From contig JAEXYH010000075.1 of assembly GCA_023451735.1 (NCBI GenBank), positions 62,001-126,000 on the forward strand: a stretch of 64,000 bases of DNA. Direction: 5' to 3'. The DNA is from Pseudomonadota bacterium. GTDB lineage: Bacteria > Pseudomonadota > Alphaproteobacteria > Rhizobiales > Rhizobiaceae. Under the pieces are notes generated by a model. The model worked only from the letters and a program-made list of their open reading frames with translations. It did not search any database and was not told where the DNA came from. The first letter of the stretch is position 1. The number at the start of each line of letters is the position of its first letter. Positions 9,501 to 18,055 of this stretch are shown here, one piece after another. Both the position numbers and the translations under genes were made by a program.

Positions 9501-10715
9501 CTATCCAGCCTTCAAAATCACTGCGTTATTGGACCTCAGTGCGGACATCAGCATTGGGCCGACGGAAAATTCACCGATCTCCGTTCTTCGTGTCAAATCG
9601 CGAAGGTATCCTCCCGGCGCGTTGATGAAGGCGGCCCGTTCCAGGATACAGGCCACGGCAACCGCTGCATTTTCCGGTCCCATTGCTTCGCATGCGTCTT
9701 GATAGGCGGATGGAGTTATCCCAAGCATCGATCTCACCGTGACAGCGGCGGTCATTAAATCGCGCCAGCTTGCGACGACTCCGCCGGGTGCATAGTCGAT
9801 CACCATCGGGCAGGCCTTCAGCACTACACTCAACGGGAAGGCTTTCATCGGCTCGCTCTTCTGTCCTACGATTTCACGAGAGGTCGACCCTCGCTCTTTT
9901 CCAAAGCCAGGTTCAAATTCATAAATGGATTCTGTATTTGAATTCTGTATGTGCCGCTCGATAGGACTGTCACTGCTGCTCGCAATTCGCGTTTTCTCGT
10001 GAATATCCAATCGATTGACGACTTCTTCGTGCAACATACGGATTTCGTCGAGAAGGGGGGCGACTGTCGCAAGGGTTTGAACGCGGGGAATTCTCGAAAC
10101 AAGGCCGGTATAGATTTCTTCAATTGCGTTCCAGTCACCTGGTGCGCCCTCTTCCATAGCCGCGGTAACGAGCTTGCGTACATCGCGCCGGTATAGGCTG
10201 AGGCTCTCCTTGGCTCTTTGTAAAGCGGCCCGATCGGCGGCGACCTTCTGAGCCATCAACGCCAATTCGTCGGAACGGGCCAGAAGCGGCGACAGGTCGA
10301 AACCGAAAGCACTCTTGATCTCGCCTTCGTGGTCCTTGCGCGCGTAGCGTTTGCCATTCGGGCTGTCCTTGCGCACGATCAGGCCGACCTCAACGAGGGC
10401 AGCAAGGTGTCGTCGCAATGCCGCACCCGACATACCATGCGCGCGCAAGGCAAGCTGCGCATTCGATGGGAAAACGATCAGGCTGTCGTCCTGAGACAGA
10501 TCATTGCTGGGATGGAAGCTCAGCAATGCGTCAAGAACGGCAATGCTATTGGAATGGATTCCAAGCTGAGCCATGGCGGCCGCGACATCACGGAATATCT
10601 TCCATTTGTCGGCCGTCTTGCCGGGCGCGATTTCGGCTATGGCTGTTTGACGTCGCACCAGCGCAAGCGTCATTGGCCGCCGCCCGAATGGCGTCGTCAC
10701 ACTTCCAATCTGCAT
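9501..10715 (-). CDS. repC: Plasmid replication initiator RepC
   Basis: 404 residues, the usual RepC length. It begins with TTPFGRRPMTLALVRRQ, the conserved RepC N-terminus, followed by the winged-helix DNA-binding region (IVFPSNAQLALRAHGMSGAALRRHLAALVEVGLI, residues about 80-115). It ends with a conserved C-terminal block (APGGVVASWRDLMTAAVTVRSMLGITPSAY and NAPGGYLRDLTRR). RepC initiates replication, and in this family the origin lies inside repC itself, so oriV is expected in this frame, probably in its AT-richer central part (about 9880-10060). Expression is controlled by RepA/RepB repression and by the antisense RNA encoded opposite its leader. Confidence 0.93.
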   Translation of the reverse strand: MQIGSVTTPFGRRPMTLALVRRQTAIAEIAPGKTADKWKIFRDVAAAMAQLGIHSNSIAVLDALLSFHPSNDLSQDDSLIVFPSNAQLALRAHGMSGAALRRHLAALVEVGLIVRKDSPNGKRYARKDHEGEIKSAFGFDLSPLLARSDELALMAQKVAADRAALQRAKESLSLYRRDVRKLVTAAMEEGAPGDWNAIEEIYTGLVSRIPRVQTLATVAPLLDEIRMLHEEVVNRLDIHEKTRIASSSDSPIERHIQNSNTESIYEFEPGFGKERGSTSREIVGQKSEPMKAFPLSVVLKACPMVIDYAPGGVVASWRDLMTAAVTVRSMLGITPSAYQDACEAMGPENAAVAVACILERAAFINAPGGYLRDLTRRTEIGEFSVGPMLMSALRSNNAVILKAG

Positions 10716-10775
10716 CGTCTCTCACCTTTCAGAAGGCAAAAGAAATCCGCTCACCAAAAACGGTGCCAAAGACTC

Positions 10776-10804
10776 TTGACGAGGATTCGTGGAAATGCGA
10801 TTCT
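10776..10804 (+). promoter_or_regulatory. Candidate promoter of the antisense (ct) RNA
   Basis: TTGACG (10776-10781) and a weak -10 GATTCT (10799-10804) are spaced by 17 bp on the plus strand, opposite to the rep operon. Transcription would start near 10811 and run into the hairpin terminator at 10833. The -35 is good and the -10 is poor, so this is a candidate only. Confidence 0.4.
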
Positions 10805-10810
10805 GTGTTT

Positions 10811-10867
10811 CTCACGACTACAGAAATGGGTTCCACGGTGGCAACACTGTTGGGGCCTTTTTCTTTT
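10811..10867 (+). ncRNA. repABC counter-transcribed RNA (incompatibility RNA)
   Basis: repABC plasmids carry a short antisense RNA in the repB-repC gap, transcribed against repC. Here the 158-bp gap (10716-10873) has a plus-strand promoter candidate and a strong plus-strand terminator, which would give an RNA of about 50 nt complementary to the repC leader. Pairing is expected to expose a hairpin that stops or hides repC translation, setting copy number and incompatibility. Boundaries are inferred. Confidence 0.65.
10833..10867 (+). terminator. Rho-independent terminator of the ctRNA
   Basis: The arms CCACGGTG (10833-10840) and CACTGTTGG (10845-10853) pair around a GCAA loop with one bulged base and one G-U pair, followed by a T-rich tail (CCTTTTTCTTTT). 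It reads on the plus strand, antisense to repB-repC, as expected for the ctRNA. Confidence 0.7.
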
Positions 10868-10873
10868 CCCGGC

Positions 10874-11890
10874 TTACTCTCCGTTTTTCCGTTGATCGTC
10901 AGCCAAATGCTCTTCGAAGAGCTTCGGCAATTTCTCCAAAATGAAAGCTGCGAACACGGGCGACAGCTTTTTATCGACCGTGAGTTCGAGCTTCGACTTG
11001 CTGTTCTTGATTTCGGCCAATCGAACGCCGGAGGGCGAGGTTAGGACGCCCGGAGCGCCCTTTACAGCTCGACGGGGCTTCAGGTGCGTTACCAGCGCCT
11101 TGAAGCGTTCTTCCGAACCGAGATGCTGAACAACGTCGGACATGGCATAGCTGACAGCGTCCTGCGGGGCAGGGGACTTCTCCATGAGCTCTGCAAGCTC
11201 GAGCCAACGGGGTCGGCCGACGCCAGGAGCAGGCCCGACAGCATCAATCAGTTCGGCCGGCAAGGCATCGACAATCGCAAGCATCTTCGACAAATCGCCC
11301 TTGTCCACCGACAGCGAGGCGATAATCACGTCGCGTGCAAACTTCTCTCGAAGCCGGGCTGCGAAGCGTGCTTTTTCGATGAAGGTCAGATCCTGGCGCT
11401 CGTTATTTTCCTGGCCCTGAGCGATCACCAATTGCTCATCGGTCAGGTCGCGGACAACAGCTTTCGCCCGAAGGCCAAGCTCTTTGACAGCCCGCAAACG
11501 ACGGTGGCCAAAAGCAATTTGATATCGACCGTTCTGTTCGGGATGAGGCCGCACCATGATTGGCACTTGTTGACCCTGTTCCCGAATTGACGAGATCAGC
11601 CCATCAATATCGCCTTCCATTCGATCTTGGACGAAAGAAGGATCGATCTCGTGGGTGTCCAGCTCAACGACTGCTTGGCCCTTGGCCAACTGCCGCTCGA
11701 TTTCTTCTGCTCGCTCAAAGCGGGCTTTACCCTCGGCCAGGGCGGTTCCGACCTGGTGCGTCAATCGCGATGCCGCAGGAGGCGCCTCGGCGTTGAGCAT
11801 CGGGAGAACCTTGGCCCGAATCGGCCGGGCCTGCGACGGCTCGGATGAGGACCTTGGTTGCGGAACGCGGAGGATGTCTTTCCGGCTCAT
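10874..11890 (-). CDS. repB: Plasmid partition protein RepB (ParB type)
   Basis: 338 residues. The ParB-like core contains IDPSFVQDRM, then IREQGQQVPIMVRPHPEQNGRYQIAFGHRRLRAVKELG, and ENNERQDLTFIEKARFAARL. The helix-turn-helix region follows (ASLSVDKGDLSKMLAIVDALP). RepB binds parS, works with the RepA ATPase to segregate the plasmid, and strengthens RepA autorepression. Its start overlaps the repA stop as ATGA (11887-11890), showing translational coupling. The expected target site is the palindrome at 9483-9498. Confidence 0.93.
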   Translation of the reverse strand: MSRKDILRVPQPRSSSEPSQARPIRAKVLPMLNAEAPPAASRLTHQVGTALAEGKARFERAEEIERQLAKGQAVVELDTHEIDPSFVQDRMEGDIDGLISSIREQGQQVPIMVRPHPEQNGRYQIAFGHRRLRAVKELGLRAKAVVRDLTDEQLVIAQGQENNERQDLTFIEKARFAARLREKFARDVIIASLSVDKGDLSKMLAIVDALPAELIDAVGPAPGVGRPRWLELAELMEKSPAPQDAVSYAMSDVVQHLGSEERFKALVTHLKPRRAVKGAPGVLTSPSGVRLAEIKNSKSKLELTVDKKLSPVFAAFILEKLPKLFEEHLADDQRKNGE

Positions 11891-13095
11891 GCGGATCTAC
11901 CCCATGCTTTCTTGATCAGCGTTTCGATCTCGTCGTTCACGTTGTTCATCGACTCGAGTGCGCGGTCGTAGGTCGATCGCGTGAACTGTCCCCGTTCTAC
12001 TTCGTAGAGCGTCTGATTGGTCAGACCGGCGTCTGAAACGGCAGTCGTCTTCAGCATTGGGAAATTGAGGACATTCTCGCCGAAGATCGCTCGCAGATAG
12101 CCCACCATTTGGTTCTGGGGGCCGTCGCTTGGCTCGAAGCGAGTGACCAAATACCGCATCCAATTGTATGTGAAATCTGCGCCGGCTGCTTTTATCTCCC
12201 GCAGAAGGTCCGCCATCATCGCGAGAAACTGGTTCATGGACATCACATCCAGCATCTGCGGATGGACGGTGATGAGCACGGAGGTCGCAGCGGTGAGGGC
12301 CGACAGGGTCAAATAGCCGAGCTGCGGCGGACAATCGATCACGACCACATCGTAGGCATGCGCCACCTGTTCGAGGACTTCGCCAATACGGCTGAAGAAC
12401 ATGGTATCGCCAGGCTTTCGCTTCATCAGCGCCGCCGGGGTCTCATGCTCGAACTCCATCAGTTCGAGGCTCCCAGGCACGAGATGCAGGTCAGGGATAT
12501 AAGTACCGGTAATTATTTCACCCATAGGCCGCGGATCAACGTAGCGAATTGCGCCGTAGAGACTTTCTCCGGCACCAAGCGTTTCGGGCTGTACGCCGAA
12601 GAGGGTGGTAAGGCTGGCCTGCGGATCCAGGTCGATGGCAAGCACCCGATAGCCGCGCAGGCCAAGATATTGTGCCAGATGAGCGGCTGTGGTTGTCTTT
12701 CCAGAGCCTCCCTTGAAATTCATGACGGAGATGACCTGAAGCTGATCGCCATCTCTGCGATGTGGCAGATAGCGCCGTGAACCCCGGCCGACCTCATCGA
12801 GGTGCCTGCGAATAAGTGCTATGTCCTCGACGGTGTAGGAACGACGGCCGCCCAGCCCCGTGGTTACCTGCAGGCCTTCGACCTCATTCGAAAGGCGTCG
12901 GAGGTATACTTCCTTGACGCCAAGCAGCTTCGCCGTCTCTGCAGGTTGAAAACTGCGGATGGTTTTCATTGCGTCGGGCGGGAAGGTGGAAAGGTGATGG
13001 TCCTGGAGTTGCTCCGAGAGAGCAAGCGAATGCCGTGTGATGATACCCATCAGGTCTTCATCGACAGGGGCGATTTTGGTCGCGATCTTCGCCAT
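11887..13095 (-). CDS. repA: Plasmid partition ATPase RepA (ParA type)
   Basis: 402 residues. An N-terminal DNA-binding segment (QPAETAKLLGVKEVYLRRLSNEV, about 50-72) precedes a deviant Walker A, MNFKGGSGKTTTAAHL (128-140), with AIDLDPQASLTTLFG and VVVIDCPPQLGYLTLSA as the other nucleotide-binding motifs. RepA is the ParA-type ATPase of the segregation system and the autorepressor of the operon. It is the first gene of repABC and ends overlapping repB. The start lies next to a TTGACGGTTTAAC leader without a strong ribosome binding site; an alternative downstream start is possible. Confidence 0.93.
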   Translation of the reverse strand: MAKIATKIAPVDEDLMGIITRHSLALSEQLQDHHLSTFPPDAMKTIRSFQPAETAKLLGVKEVYLRRLSNEVEGLQVTTGLGGRRSYTVEDIALIRRHLDEVGRGSRRYLPHRRDGDQLQVISVMNFKGGSGKTTTAAHLAQYLGLRGYRVLAIDLDPQASLTTLFGVQPETLGAGESLYGAIRYVDPRPMGEIITGTYIPDLHLVPGSLELMEFEHETPAALMKRKPGDTMFFSRIGEVLEQVAHAYDVVVIDCPPQLGYLTLSALTAATSVLITVHPQMLDVMSMNQFLAMMADLLREIKAAGADFTYNWMRYLVTRFEPSDGPQNQMVGYLRAIFGENVLNFPMLKTTAVSDAGLTNQTLYEVERGQFTRSTYDRALESMNNVNDEIETLIKKAWGRSA

Positions 13096-13590
13096 GTTAA
13101 ACCGTCAATCTCGAATTAGCGCTTATGTGCGAAAAGTCTGGTCGCTTCCGCTACTGGGAATAAGCACCGATTTTGATATTACGGCAAGCTATTTACGGTT
13201 AATCAAAGGTTAACAAGCCTTTGGTTCTGCGGCGTATTCCGCCGTCTGGTGACATAAAACCTAGGCGGATCAGGCGATTGCGGCGAATCCCGCGAAAGGA
13301 ACGCGTACCATAAAAAAGAGTCGACAACTTCCCCGATATGGATGCCGAGGTATAAGGCTGGCTCGAAAAGAGCATTTTCTTGCGAATCGCGCATAGTGAG
13401 TCGCATCGCGCCATGCAACACTGGCGAGGTTTTCAACTCCGCTATCGAGCCCATTTTCCATGTTTTTTTATCATGGCCACCTGAGCGATAGAGACGATGT
13501 TGAAAGAGCACTTCACCGAAGATGACCATGGATTTTGAAAATAGGCGTCGGATTACGAACCATGACCCTCATCTTATCCGAGGACGAGCG
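13096..13590. other. repA upstream region with tandem GGTTAA motifs
   Basis: This AT-richer segment should hold the repABC promoter and the RepA operator. Two GGTTAA motifs (13197-13202 and 13208-13213) are 11 bp apart, one helical turn, on the same face. On the minus strand the second overlaps a TTGATT that could serve as a -35, with TAATAT-like sequence about 18-19 bp further. No gene is seen; the short frames around 13200-13530 on the minus strand look non-coding. The region also drives the divergent gene at 13591. Confidence 0.45.
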
Positions 13591-13902
13591 ATGAGCATGC
13601 TTGTTGTTTATGTCGAACGATTGGTGCCGCTCTGGAAGGAGCGAACTGATGTTCTCGACCTCATCAAGGAAGCGCGTCGTGAAAAACGAGCGACCTCGGT
13701 GGATCGGCTGATCGAGGAGCGGAGAAAGATCGACCTCGAGATCGGCAGAATTCTTCGAGAGGCAAAAAAACACGGTTTCGATCCCAAGGCGGTCGAGCTC
13801 ATCGGCCGTGAGACCATGGAAACACGGGAGCAACGCGAAGAGCGCGAGCGTTTTGGCCTGGTGCTTCATACCTATCGCCAGGAATTGGCGAAAGACGGCT
13901 AG
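13591..13902 (+). CDS. Small GapR-like (DUF2312-like) protein
   Basis: 103 residues from the ATG at 13591, chosen because GAGGACGAG precedes it; an ATG at 13528 would add 21 unconvincing residues. The core RLIEERRKIDLEIGRILREAKKHGFDPKAVELIGRE is close in layout to the DUF2312/GapR pattern (EEK...IKEVYAEAKGNGFDTKALR), including the KxxGFDxKA turn. The RERFGLVLHTYRQEL end matches the family's final helix. GapR is an alphaproteobacterial nucleoid protein that binds overtwisted DNA ahead of forks. A plasmid copy divergent from repA could act on plasmid replication, but this is inference. The N-terminal extension (MSMLVVYVERLVPLWKERTD) is unlike chromosomal GapR. Confidence 0.5.
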   Translation: MSMLVVYVERLVPLWKERTDVLDLIKEARREKRATSVDRLIEERRKIDLEIGRILREAKKHGFDPKAVELIGRETMETREQREERERFGLVLHTYRQELAKDG

Positions 13903-14201
13903 ACCGCTGGCAACACGCCGATTGATTTAACAATGCGTGAGAAAAGGCACGTTTCCAGACGTTTATCAACGTTGCGTCGAGCGGCCGCCAGGCGCGAAAT
14001 CGCAAGGGCGGTGGATTCCGGATCATGGAGGCGTGTGAGGGCGTGCTGGGGGTGATCTGTGAGGGAAAACAGGAGTGGTGTCCCCGCCGGCTAGAGCACA
14101 AGGTGGCGAACGGGCTAACAGTGCAGGCCGAGTAAGCCCGGGCTGATCAGACGCTAGATGATACACGCGATTGCGTGTCAGTCATGACAATGGCGATTAG
14201 G

Positions 14202-15131
14202 CTATCCGAGAAAAAAGCCGCGAAGCCCCTCTCGGGCGGCTGAGCGTAAGGGAGTGAGGTCTACGTTATTGATGGAATGGTAAGGCCATCGCAGCCGCGT
14301 GCCGACCGGCCCCCAACCGCCAATGGCGCAGAGCAGTTTGTCCAGAGCTGCATTTGAATATCCATGGTTGTCGCGAAAGGGGACGATATGCTCATTCATG
14401 AAAGCACAGAGCTGCGTTTCGATCACCATGGCTGTGGTCAGATCGACCTTCATCATTTCTGTCCATGTTTGGGCGTCACGTGGACTGAGGCAGGCGACGT
14501 TGGAGAAGGCGCCTGCTGCCACACCATGCCTTATACCCGTTGCCAGATGATGCCCGGGGACGAAGAGGCTGAACTCCGCAAGGTAGCGACGCGCGTCGCG
14601 ATACCAATGGTCGCCTCCGTCAGCCAGCTTGATACCGACAACGGAAGGGCAGGGGCCGCATATCTCGGAAAGCTCGGCGGGCGACAGAACACGTTTGGCA
14701 TGAGGTGGATTGTAGAGGATCAGCGGAATGCCGTCGGCGGCAACTGACATACGTTTCAGGAAGTCGATCGCTTCGACATTGGTCAACGGCCACCAATCCG
14801 GCAGGATCACCTGGATAGCAGTCGGTTGATGCTTCACGGCGCGTTGCAGGCGTTCGAGCATGATCAGTGGATCCGGCTGGCATGCGCCGATCACGAAGGG
14901 CATGCCGGCCTGACGGCAGCGGCTCGCCAACATGGCCTGTATCTGGTCATATTCCGCTTCGGTCTGGTTGTGAAATTCTCCCGCTGTGCCGTTTGAATAG
15001 ATGCCATCGACTTTTGCTGCGATCAGGATCTCTATCTCTTCTTCAAGAGCTTCAAAGTCGATGCTGTCATTTTCCCGGATGGGCAAGAGAAGACTTGCCC
15101 AATTTCCGGCGATGGGATGGCGTCGGCTCAT
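14202..15131 (-). CDS. Dihydrodipicolinate synthase-family aldolase/lyase (second copy)
   Basis: 309 residues from the ATG at 15131, which has AGGAAGG 7 nt upstream; a longer frame would overlap the ATPase gene and is rejected. TIM-barrel DHDPS family: GIYSNGTAGEFHN (carboxylate-binding loop, about 40-52), LILYNPPHAKR with the catalytic Tyr, and VVGIKLADGG with the Schiff-base Lys. It is probably not the lysine enzyme, because it is the last gene of a catabolic ABC-transporter operon. Members of this class cleave or form 2-keto-acid aldols, releasing pyruvate for example. It differs strongly from the other family member at 17119, so the two likely catalyse different steps. Confidence 0.88.
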   Translation of the reverse strand: MSRRHPIAGNWASLLLPIRENDSIDFEALEEEIEILIAAKVDGIYSNGTAGEFHNQTEAEYDQIQAMLASRCRQAGMPFVIGACQPDPLIMLERLQRAVKHQPTAIQVILPDWWPLTNVEAIDFLKRMSVAADGIPLILYNPPHAKRVLSPAELSEICGPCPSVVGIKLADGGDHWYRDARRYLAEFSLFVPGHHLATGIRHGVAAGAFSNVACLSPRDAQTWTEMMKVDLTTAMVIETQLCAFMNEHIVPFRDNHGYSNAALDKLLCAIGGWGPVGTRLRWPYHSINNVDLTPLRSAAREGLRGFFLG

Positions 15132-15142
15132 GGGGCACCTTC

Positions 15143-16093
15143 CTACAGGTCGTCGCGAATGCAGGCCTTGAAGCGACCCGGAGCCGTTTCCCTCAGCTCC
15201 GGAACGACTTCCGCACACCTGGAAATCGCCTTCGGACATCGCGTCCGGAAAACGCAGCCGCTTGGCGGATTGGCGGGGCTTGGTATGTCGCCTTTCAGAA
15301 TTTGCCGGTTGCGGTGGGCATCGGGATCGGGAGAGGGGATCGCCGACAGCAGCGCCCGCGTGTAGGGGTGATGGGGATCGGCATAAAGCTCGGCGCTTGG
15401 CGCGATCTCCATGATGCGGCCGAGATAAAGCACGATCACCCGGTCGCAGATATATTCCACCACAGCGAGATCGTGGCTGATGAACAGCATGGTCAATCCG
15501 AGCCGCTGCTGCAGATCGCGCAGAAGGTTGATCACCTGCGCCTGGATCGAGACGTCCAGTGCCGAGACCGGCTCATCTGCAACAATGAATTCCGGTTGAA
15601 GCGTTAACGCCCTTGCGATCCCGATTCTCTGCCGCTGTCCGCCGGAGAACTCGTGGGCATATCTGTTGACGGCGTCCGCCGGCAGATCGACCTGTTCGAG
15701 AGCCTTTCGGGCACGATCCAGCCGTTCTTTCGAGTTGCCGATACCCTGGATTTTCAAACCCTCGCTGAGGATTTCGCCGATCGTCATGCGGGGGGAAAGG
15801 CTGGCGAATGGGTCCTGGAAAATATACTGCATGCGCGGACGTGTGCGCCGCATCTGCGAGGCCGATAGCTCCGTCAGTTCGGTGCCGTCAAAGCGGACAC
15901 TGCCTGCCGATGGTTCGATCAGCCGCAGGACGGAGCGGCCGATTGTGGTCTTGCCACTGCCGGATTCGCCGACGAGGCCGACAACCTCACCCTTGCCGAT
16001 GTCGAAGGAAATATTCTGCAGGATCGTCAGCGTCGAGCCGTGGGTCGTGTATTGTTTTGCCAAATCGCGGACTTCAAGAAGCGGTGCGCTCAT
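15143..16093 (-). CDS. Dpp/Opp-type ABC transporter ATP-binding protein (DppF-like)
   Basis: 316 residues. Walker A GLVGESGSGKTTIGRS, Q-loop YIFQDPFASLSPRMT, signature HEFSGGQRQRIGIARAL, Walker B EFIVADEPVSALDVS and switch His in LFISHDLAVVEYI are all intact. The C-terminal oligopeptide-transporter extension with clustered Cys (GCVFRTRCPKAISRC) is typical of this ATPase class. It energises import with the DppD-like partner encoded immediately upstream (stop and start abut at 16093/16094). The substrate is set by the binding protein at 19962, not by this subunit. Confidence 0.93.
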   Translation of the reverse strand: MSAPLLEVRDLAKQYTTHGSTLTILQNISFDIGKGEVVGLVGESGSGKTTIGRSVLRLIEPSAGSVRFDGTELTELSASQMRRTRPRMQYIFQDPFASLSPRMTIGEILSEGLKIQGIGNSKERLDRARKALEQVDLPADAVNRYAHEFSGGQRQRIGIARALTLQPEFIVADEPVSALDVSIQAQVINLLRDLQQRLGLTMLFISHDLAVVEYICDRVIVLYLGRIMEIAPSAELYADPHHPYTRALLSAIPSPDPDAHRNRQILKGDIPSPANPPSGCVFRTRCPKAISRCAEVVPELRETAPGRFKACIRDDL

Positions 16094-17110
16094 CTAGACC
16101 TCCTGCCAGTGGATGCAACGGCTCTTATGGTGGGGACTGACATCGAAAAGCGGCGGCACCGTCTTGCGACAGTCCACCGTCGCAAATTTGCACCGTGGTT
16201 CGAAGGCACAGCCGGCCGGCATATTCATCAGGCTCGGGACGACGCCCGGAATGGCGGCCAGCTTTTCGCCTGCATGCTTCATGCGCGTCGCATCGCCGAG
16301 CTTCGGCATCGAGGCAAGCAGTCCCATCGTGTAGGGATGTTTCGGGTTGCGGAAGACCTCCGTCACCGGTCCCGTTTCGACGATCCGCCCAGCATACATA
16401 ACTGCCACACGGTGGGCGATTTCCGCGACGACCCCGAGATTGTGGGTGACGAACAGCATGGCCATGCCACGCTCCCGCTGGAGCTTCTGCAAGAGATCTA
16501 GGATCTGCGCCTGGATTGTGACATCGAGCGCAGTGGTCGGTTCGTCTGCGATCAGTAGCGTCGGGTCACAGGCAAGCGCCATGGCGATGGTCGCGCGCTG
16601 GCGCATGCCGCCGGAGAGCTCGTGCGGATATTGTTTGACGCGCCGCGCGGCATCCGGGATGCCGACCTGGTCGAGCAGTGAAATTGCCGCATCCATCGCG
16701 CTTTTCCGGTCCGCCCCGCGATGGATGCGGATCGGTTCCGAAATCTGGTCACCGATCGTGTAAACAGGATTGAGGCTGGACATCGGCTCCTGGAACACCA
16801 TGCCGATATCGTCGCCGCGAATGGAGCGCATCTCCTGTTCACTAAGCGAAACGAGGTCTCGGACCTTGCCGTCCTTGCGTTTCAGGTGGACGCTGCCGGC
16901 CGCGATGGCGCCGATCTTGCGGGTGAGCAGCCGCATGACAGAGAGGCTGGTGACTGACTTGCCGGAGCCTGACTCTCCGACAAGCGCCAATGTTTCGCCG
17001 GCGGCGACGGACAGATCGATGCCGTTGACCGCCGTCACTTCACCGGCGCGAACGCGGAAGACTGTCCGCAATCCCTTAACGTCGAGTATGGTTTCAGCGG
17101 CCTGTTGCAT
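16094..17110 (-). CDS. Dpp/Opp-type ABC transporter ATP-binding protein (DppD-like)
   Basis: 338 residues. Walker A LVGESGSGKSVTSLS, Q-loop GMVFQEPMSSLNPVYT, signature HELSGGMRQRATIAMAL, Walker B LLIADEPTTALDVT and FVTHNLGVVAEI are intact. The C-terminal Cys-containing extension (GCAFEPRCKFATVDC) is present. It pairs with the DppF-like ATPase to form the nucleotide-binding heterodimer of the importer. It is located 8 bp after the aldolase gene at 17119 and shares the operon. Confidence 0.93.
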   Translation of the reverse strand: MQQAAETILDVKGLRTVFRVRAGEVTAVNGIDLSVAAGETLALVGESGSGKSVTSLSVMRLLTRKIGAIAAGSVHLKRKDGKVRDLVSLSEQEMRSIRGDDIGMVFQEPMSSLNPVYTIGDQISEPIRIHRGADRKSAMDAAISLLDQVGIPDAARRVKQYPHELSGGMRQRATIAMALACDPTLLIADEPTTALDVTIQAQILDLLQKLQRERGMAMLFVTHNLGVVAEIAHRVAVMYAGRIVETGPVTEVFRNPKHPYTMGLLASMPKLGDATRMKHAGEKLAAIPGVVPSLMNMPAGCAFEPRCKFATVDCRKTVPPLFDVSPHHKSRCIHWQEV

Positions 17111-17118
17111 GGCGTTCC

Positions 17119-18042
17119 TCAGGAAAGAAGCCCGGTTGAGCGCAGGATCTCGTCGATCCTTGCCGTCTCGGCGTCGTTGAGGGCCGCTCGCGGGCGAGGC
17201 ATCAGCGCGGTGTCGATGATGCCGAGGCTCTTCATCGCAGCCTTGAAGGCGCCGATTCCCGATGCGCCGCCGCTGACGCGACCGGCGCCGACCCAGACGA
17301 TTTCGAACAGCCGGCAGAGACGCTCCTGTTCCTTGCGGGCAGCGGCCCAGTCACCGCGCTGGGCGGCATCCCAGAGCCGGACGTAACCGTGCGGATCGAC
17401 ATTGGCGATGCCGGGAACGACGCCATGCGCACCCATCAGAAGTGCGTTGTCGACGACGATCTCGGATCCGGTCATCAGGAAGACGTCGTGCTTGTCGGCG
17501 AGATCGAGCAGGACATAGCGGAAGTTGCCGTCGTCGCCGCTGGAATCCTTGATGCCGATGATCGTACCTTCGCGTGCGAGCGCCACGCTCGTCTTGCGCT
17601 GCAGCTTGACGTGGACGCAGACCGGGATGTCGTAGGCGATCAGCGGCACATCGACGGCATCGCGAATGAAGCGGAAGTGGTCGAGGATTTCCGGTTGGTT
17701 GGTCACGGTATAGTAGGGCGCGGTCACGACGACCGCATCAGCGCCGGCCGCCTTTGCGATCCTTGCGTGGTTGATGACCAGGTCGGTCGTCGCGTCGATG
17801 ACACCGACGATCAGCGGTACGCGGCCATTGATGACCTTTGCCGAATGTTCGATAATTTCCTGTCGGGTCTTTGCGTCATGGAACACCACTTCGCTAGTCG
17901 AGCCGAGCACGAAAAGACCGTGACATCCGGCATCGATCAGATTTTCGAGCACCCGCGTGTAGGACGGATAGTCGACGGTGAAATCCGCATTGAGCGGAGT
18001 TACGACTGGAGGAACGACACCCTTGAATTTGCTCATATTCAC
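17119..18042 (-). CDS. Dihydrodipicolinate synthase-family aldolase/lyase (first copy)
   Basis: 307 residues. It has the DHDPS fold signatures GLFVLGSTSEVVFHD (where the classic enzyme has GTTGE), LIAYDIPVCVHVKLQ with the Tyr of the catalytic triad, and IIGIKDSSGDDGNF with the Schiff-base Lys. The first loop and the AYDIP motif deviate from true DapA, which argues for a catabolic keto-acid aldolase. It sits between the permease and ATPase genes of the importer, so its substrate is likely what the transporter brings in or a near derivative. Confidence 0.88.
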   Translation of the reverse strand: MNMSKFKGVVPPVVTPLNADFTVDYPSYTRVLENLIDAGCHGLFVLGSTSEVVFHDAKTRQEIIEHSAKVINGRVPLIVGVIDATTDLVINHARIAKAAGADAVVVTAPYYTVTNQPEILDHFRFIRDAVDVPLIAYDIPVCVHVKLQRKTSVALAREGTIIGIKDSSGDDGNFRYVLLDLADKHDVFLMTGSEIVVDNALLMGAHGVVPGIANVDPHGYVRLWDAAQRGDWAAARKEQERLCRLFEIVWVGAGRVSGGASGIGAFKAAMKSLGIIDTALMPRPRAALNDAETARIDEILRSTGLLS

Positions 18043-18055
18043 TTTCTTTCGATTA

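Noticed and set aside
12109..12780. Plus-strand frame of 223 codons
   Set aside because: It lies fully antisense to repA; no family features.
14163..14178. Hairpin ACACGC-GATT-GCGTGT after the transporter operon
   Set aside because: The stem is only 6 bp and no T-run follows on the minus strand, so it is not a supported terminator.
14867..15607. Plus-strand frame of 246 codons across the aldolase-ATPase junction
   Set aside because: It spans two well-supported genes on the other strand and shows no protein signature.
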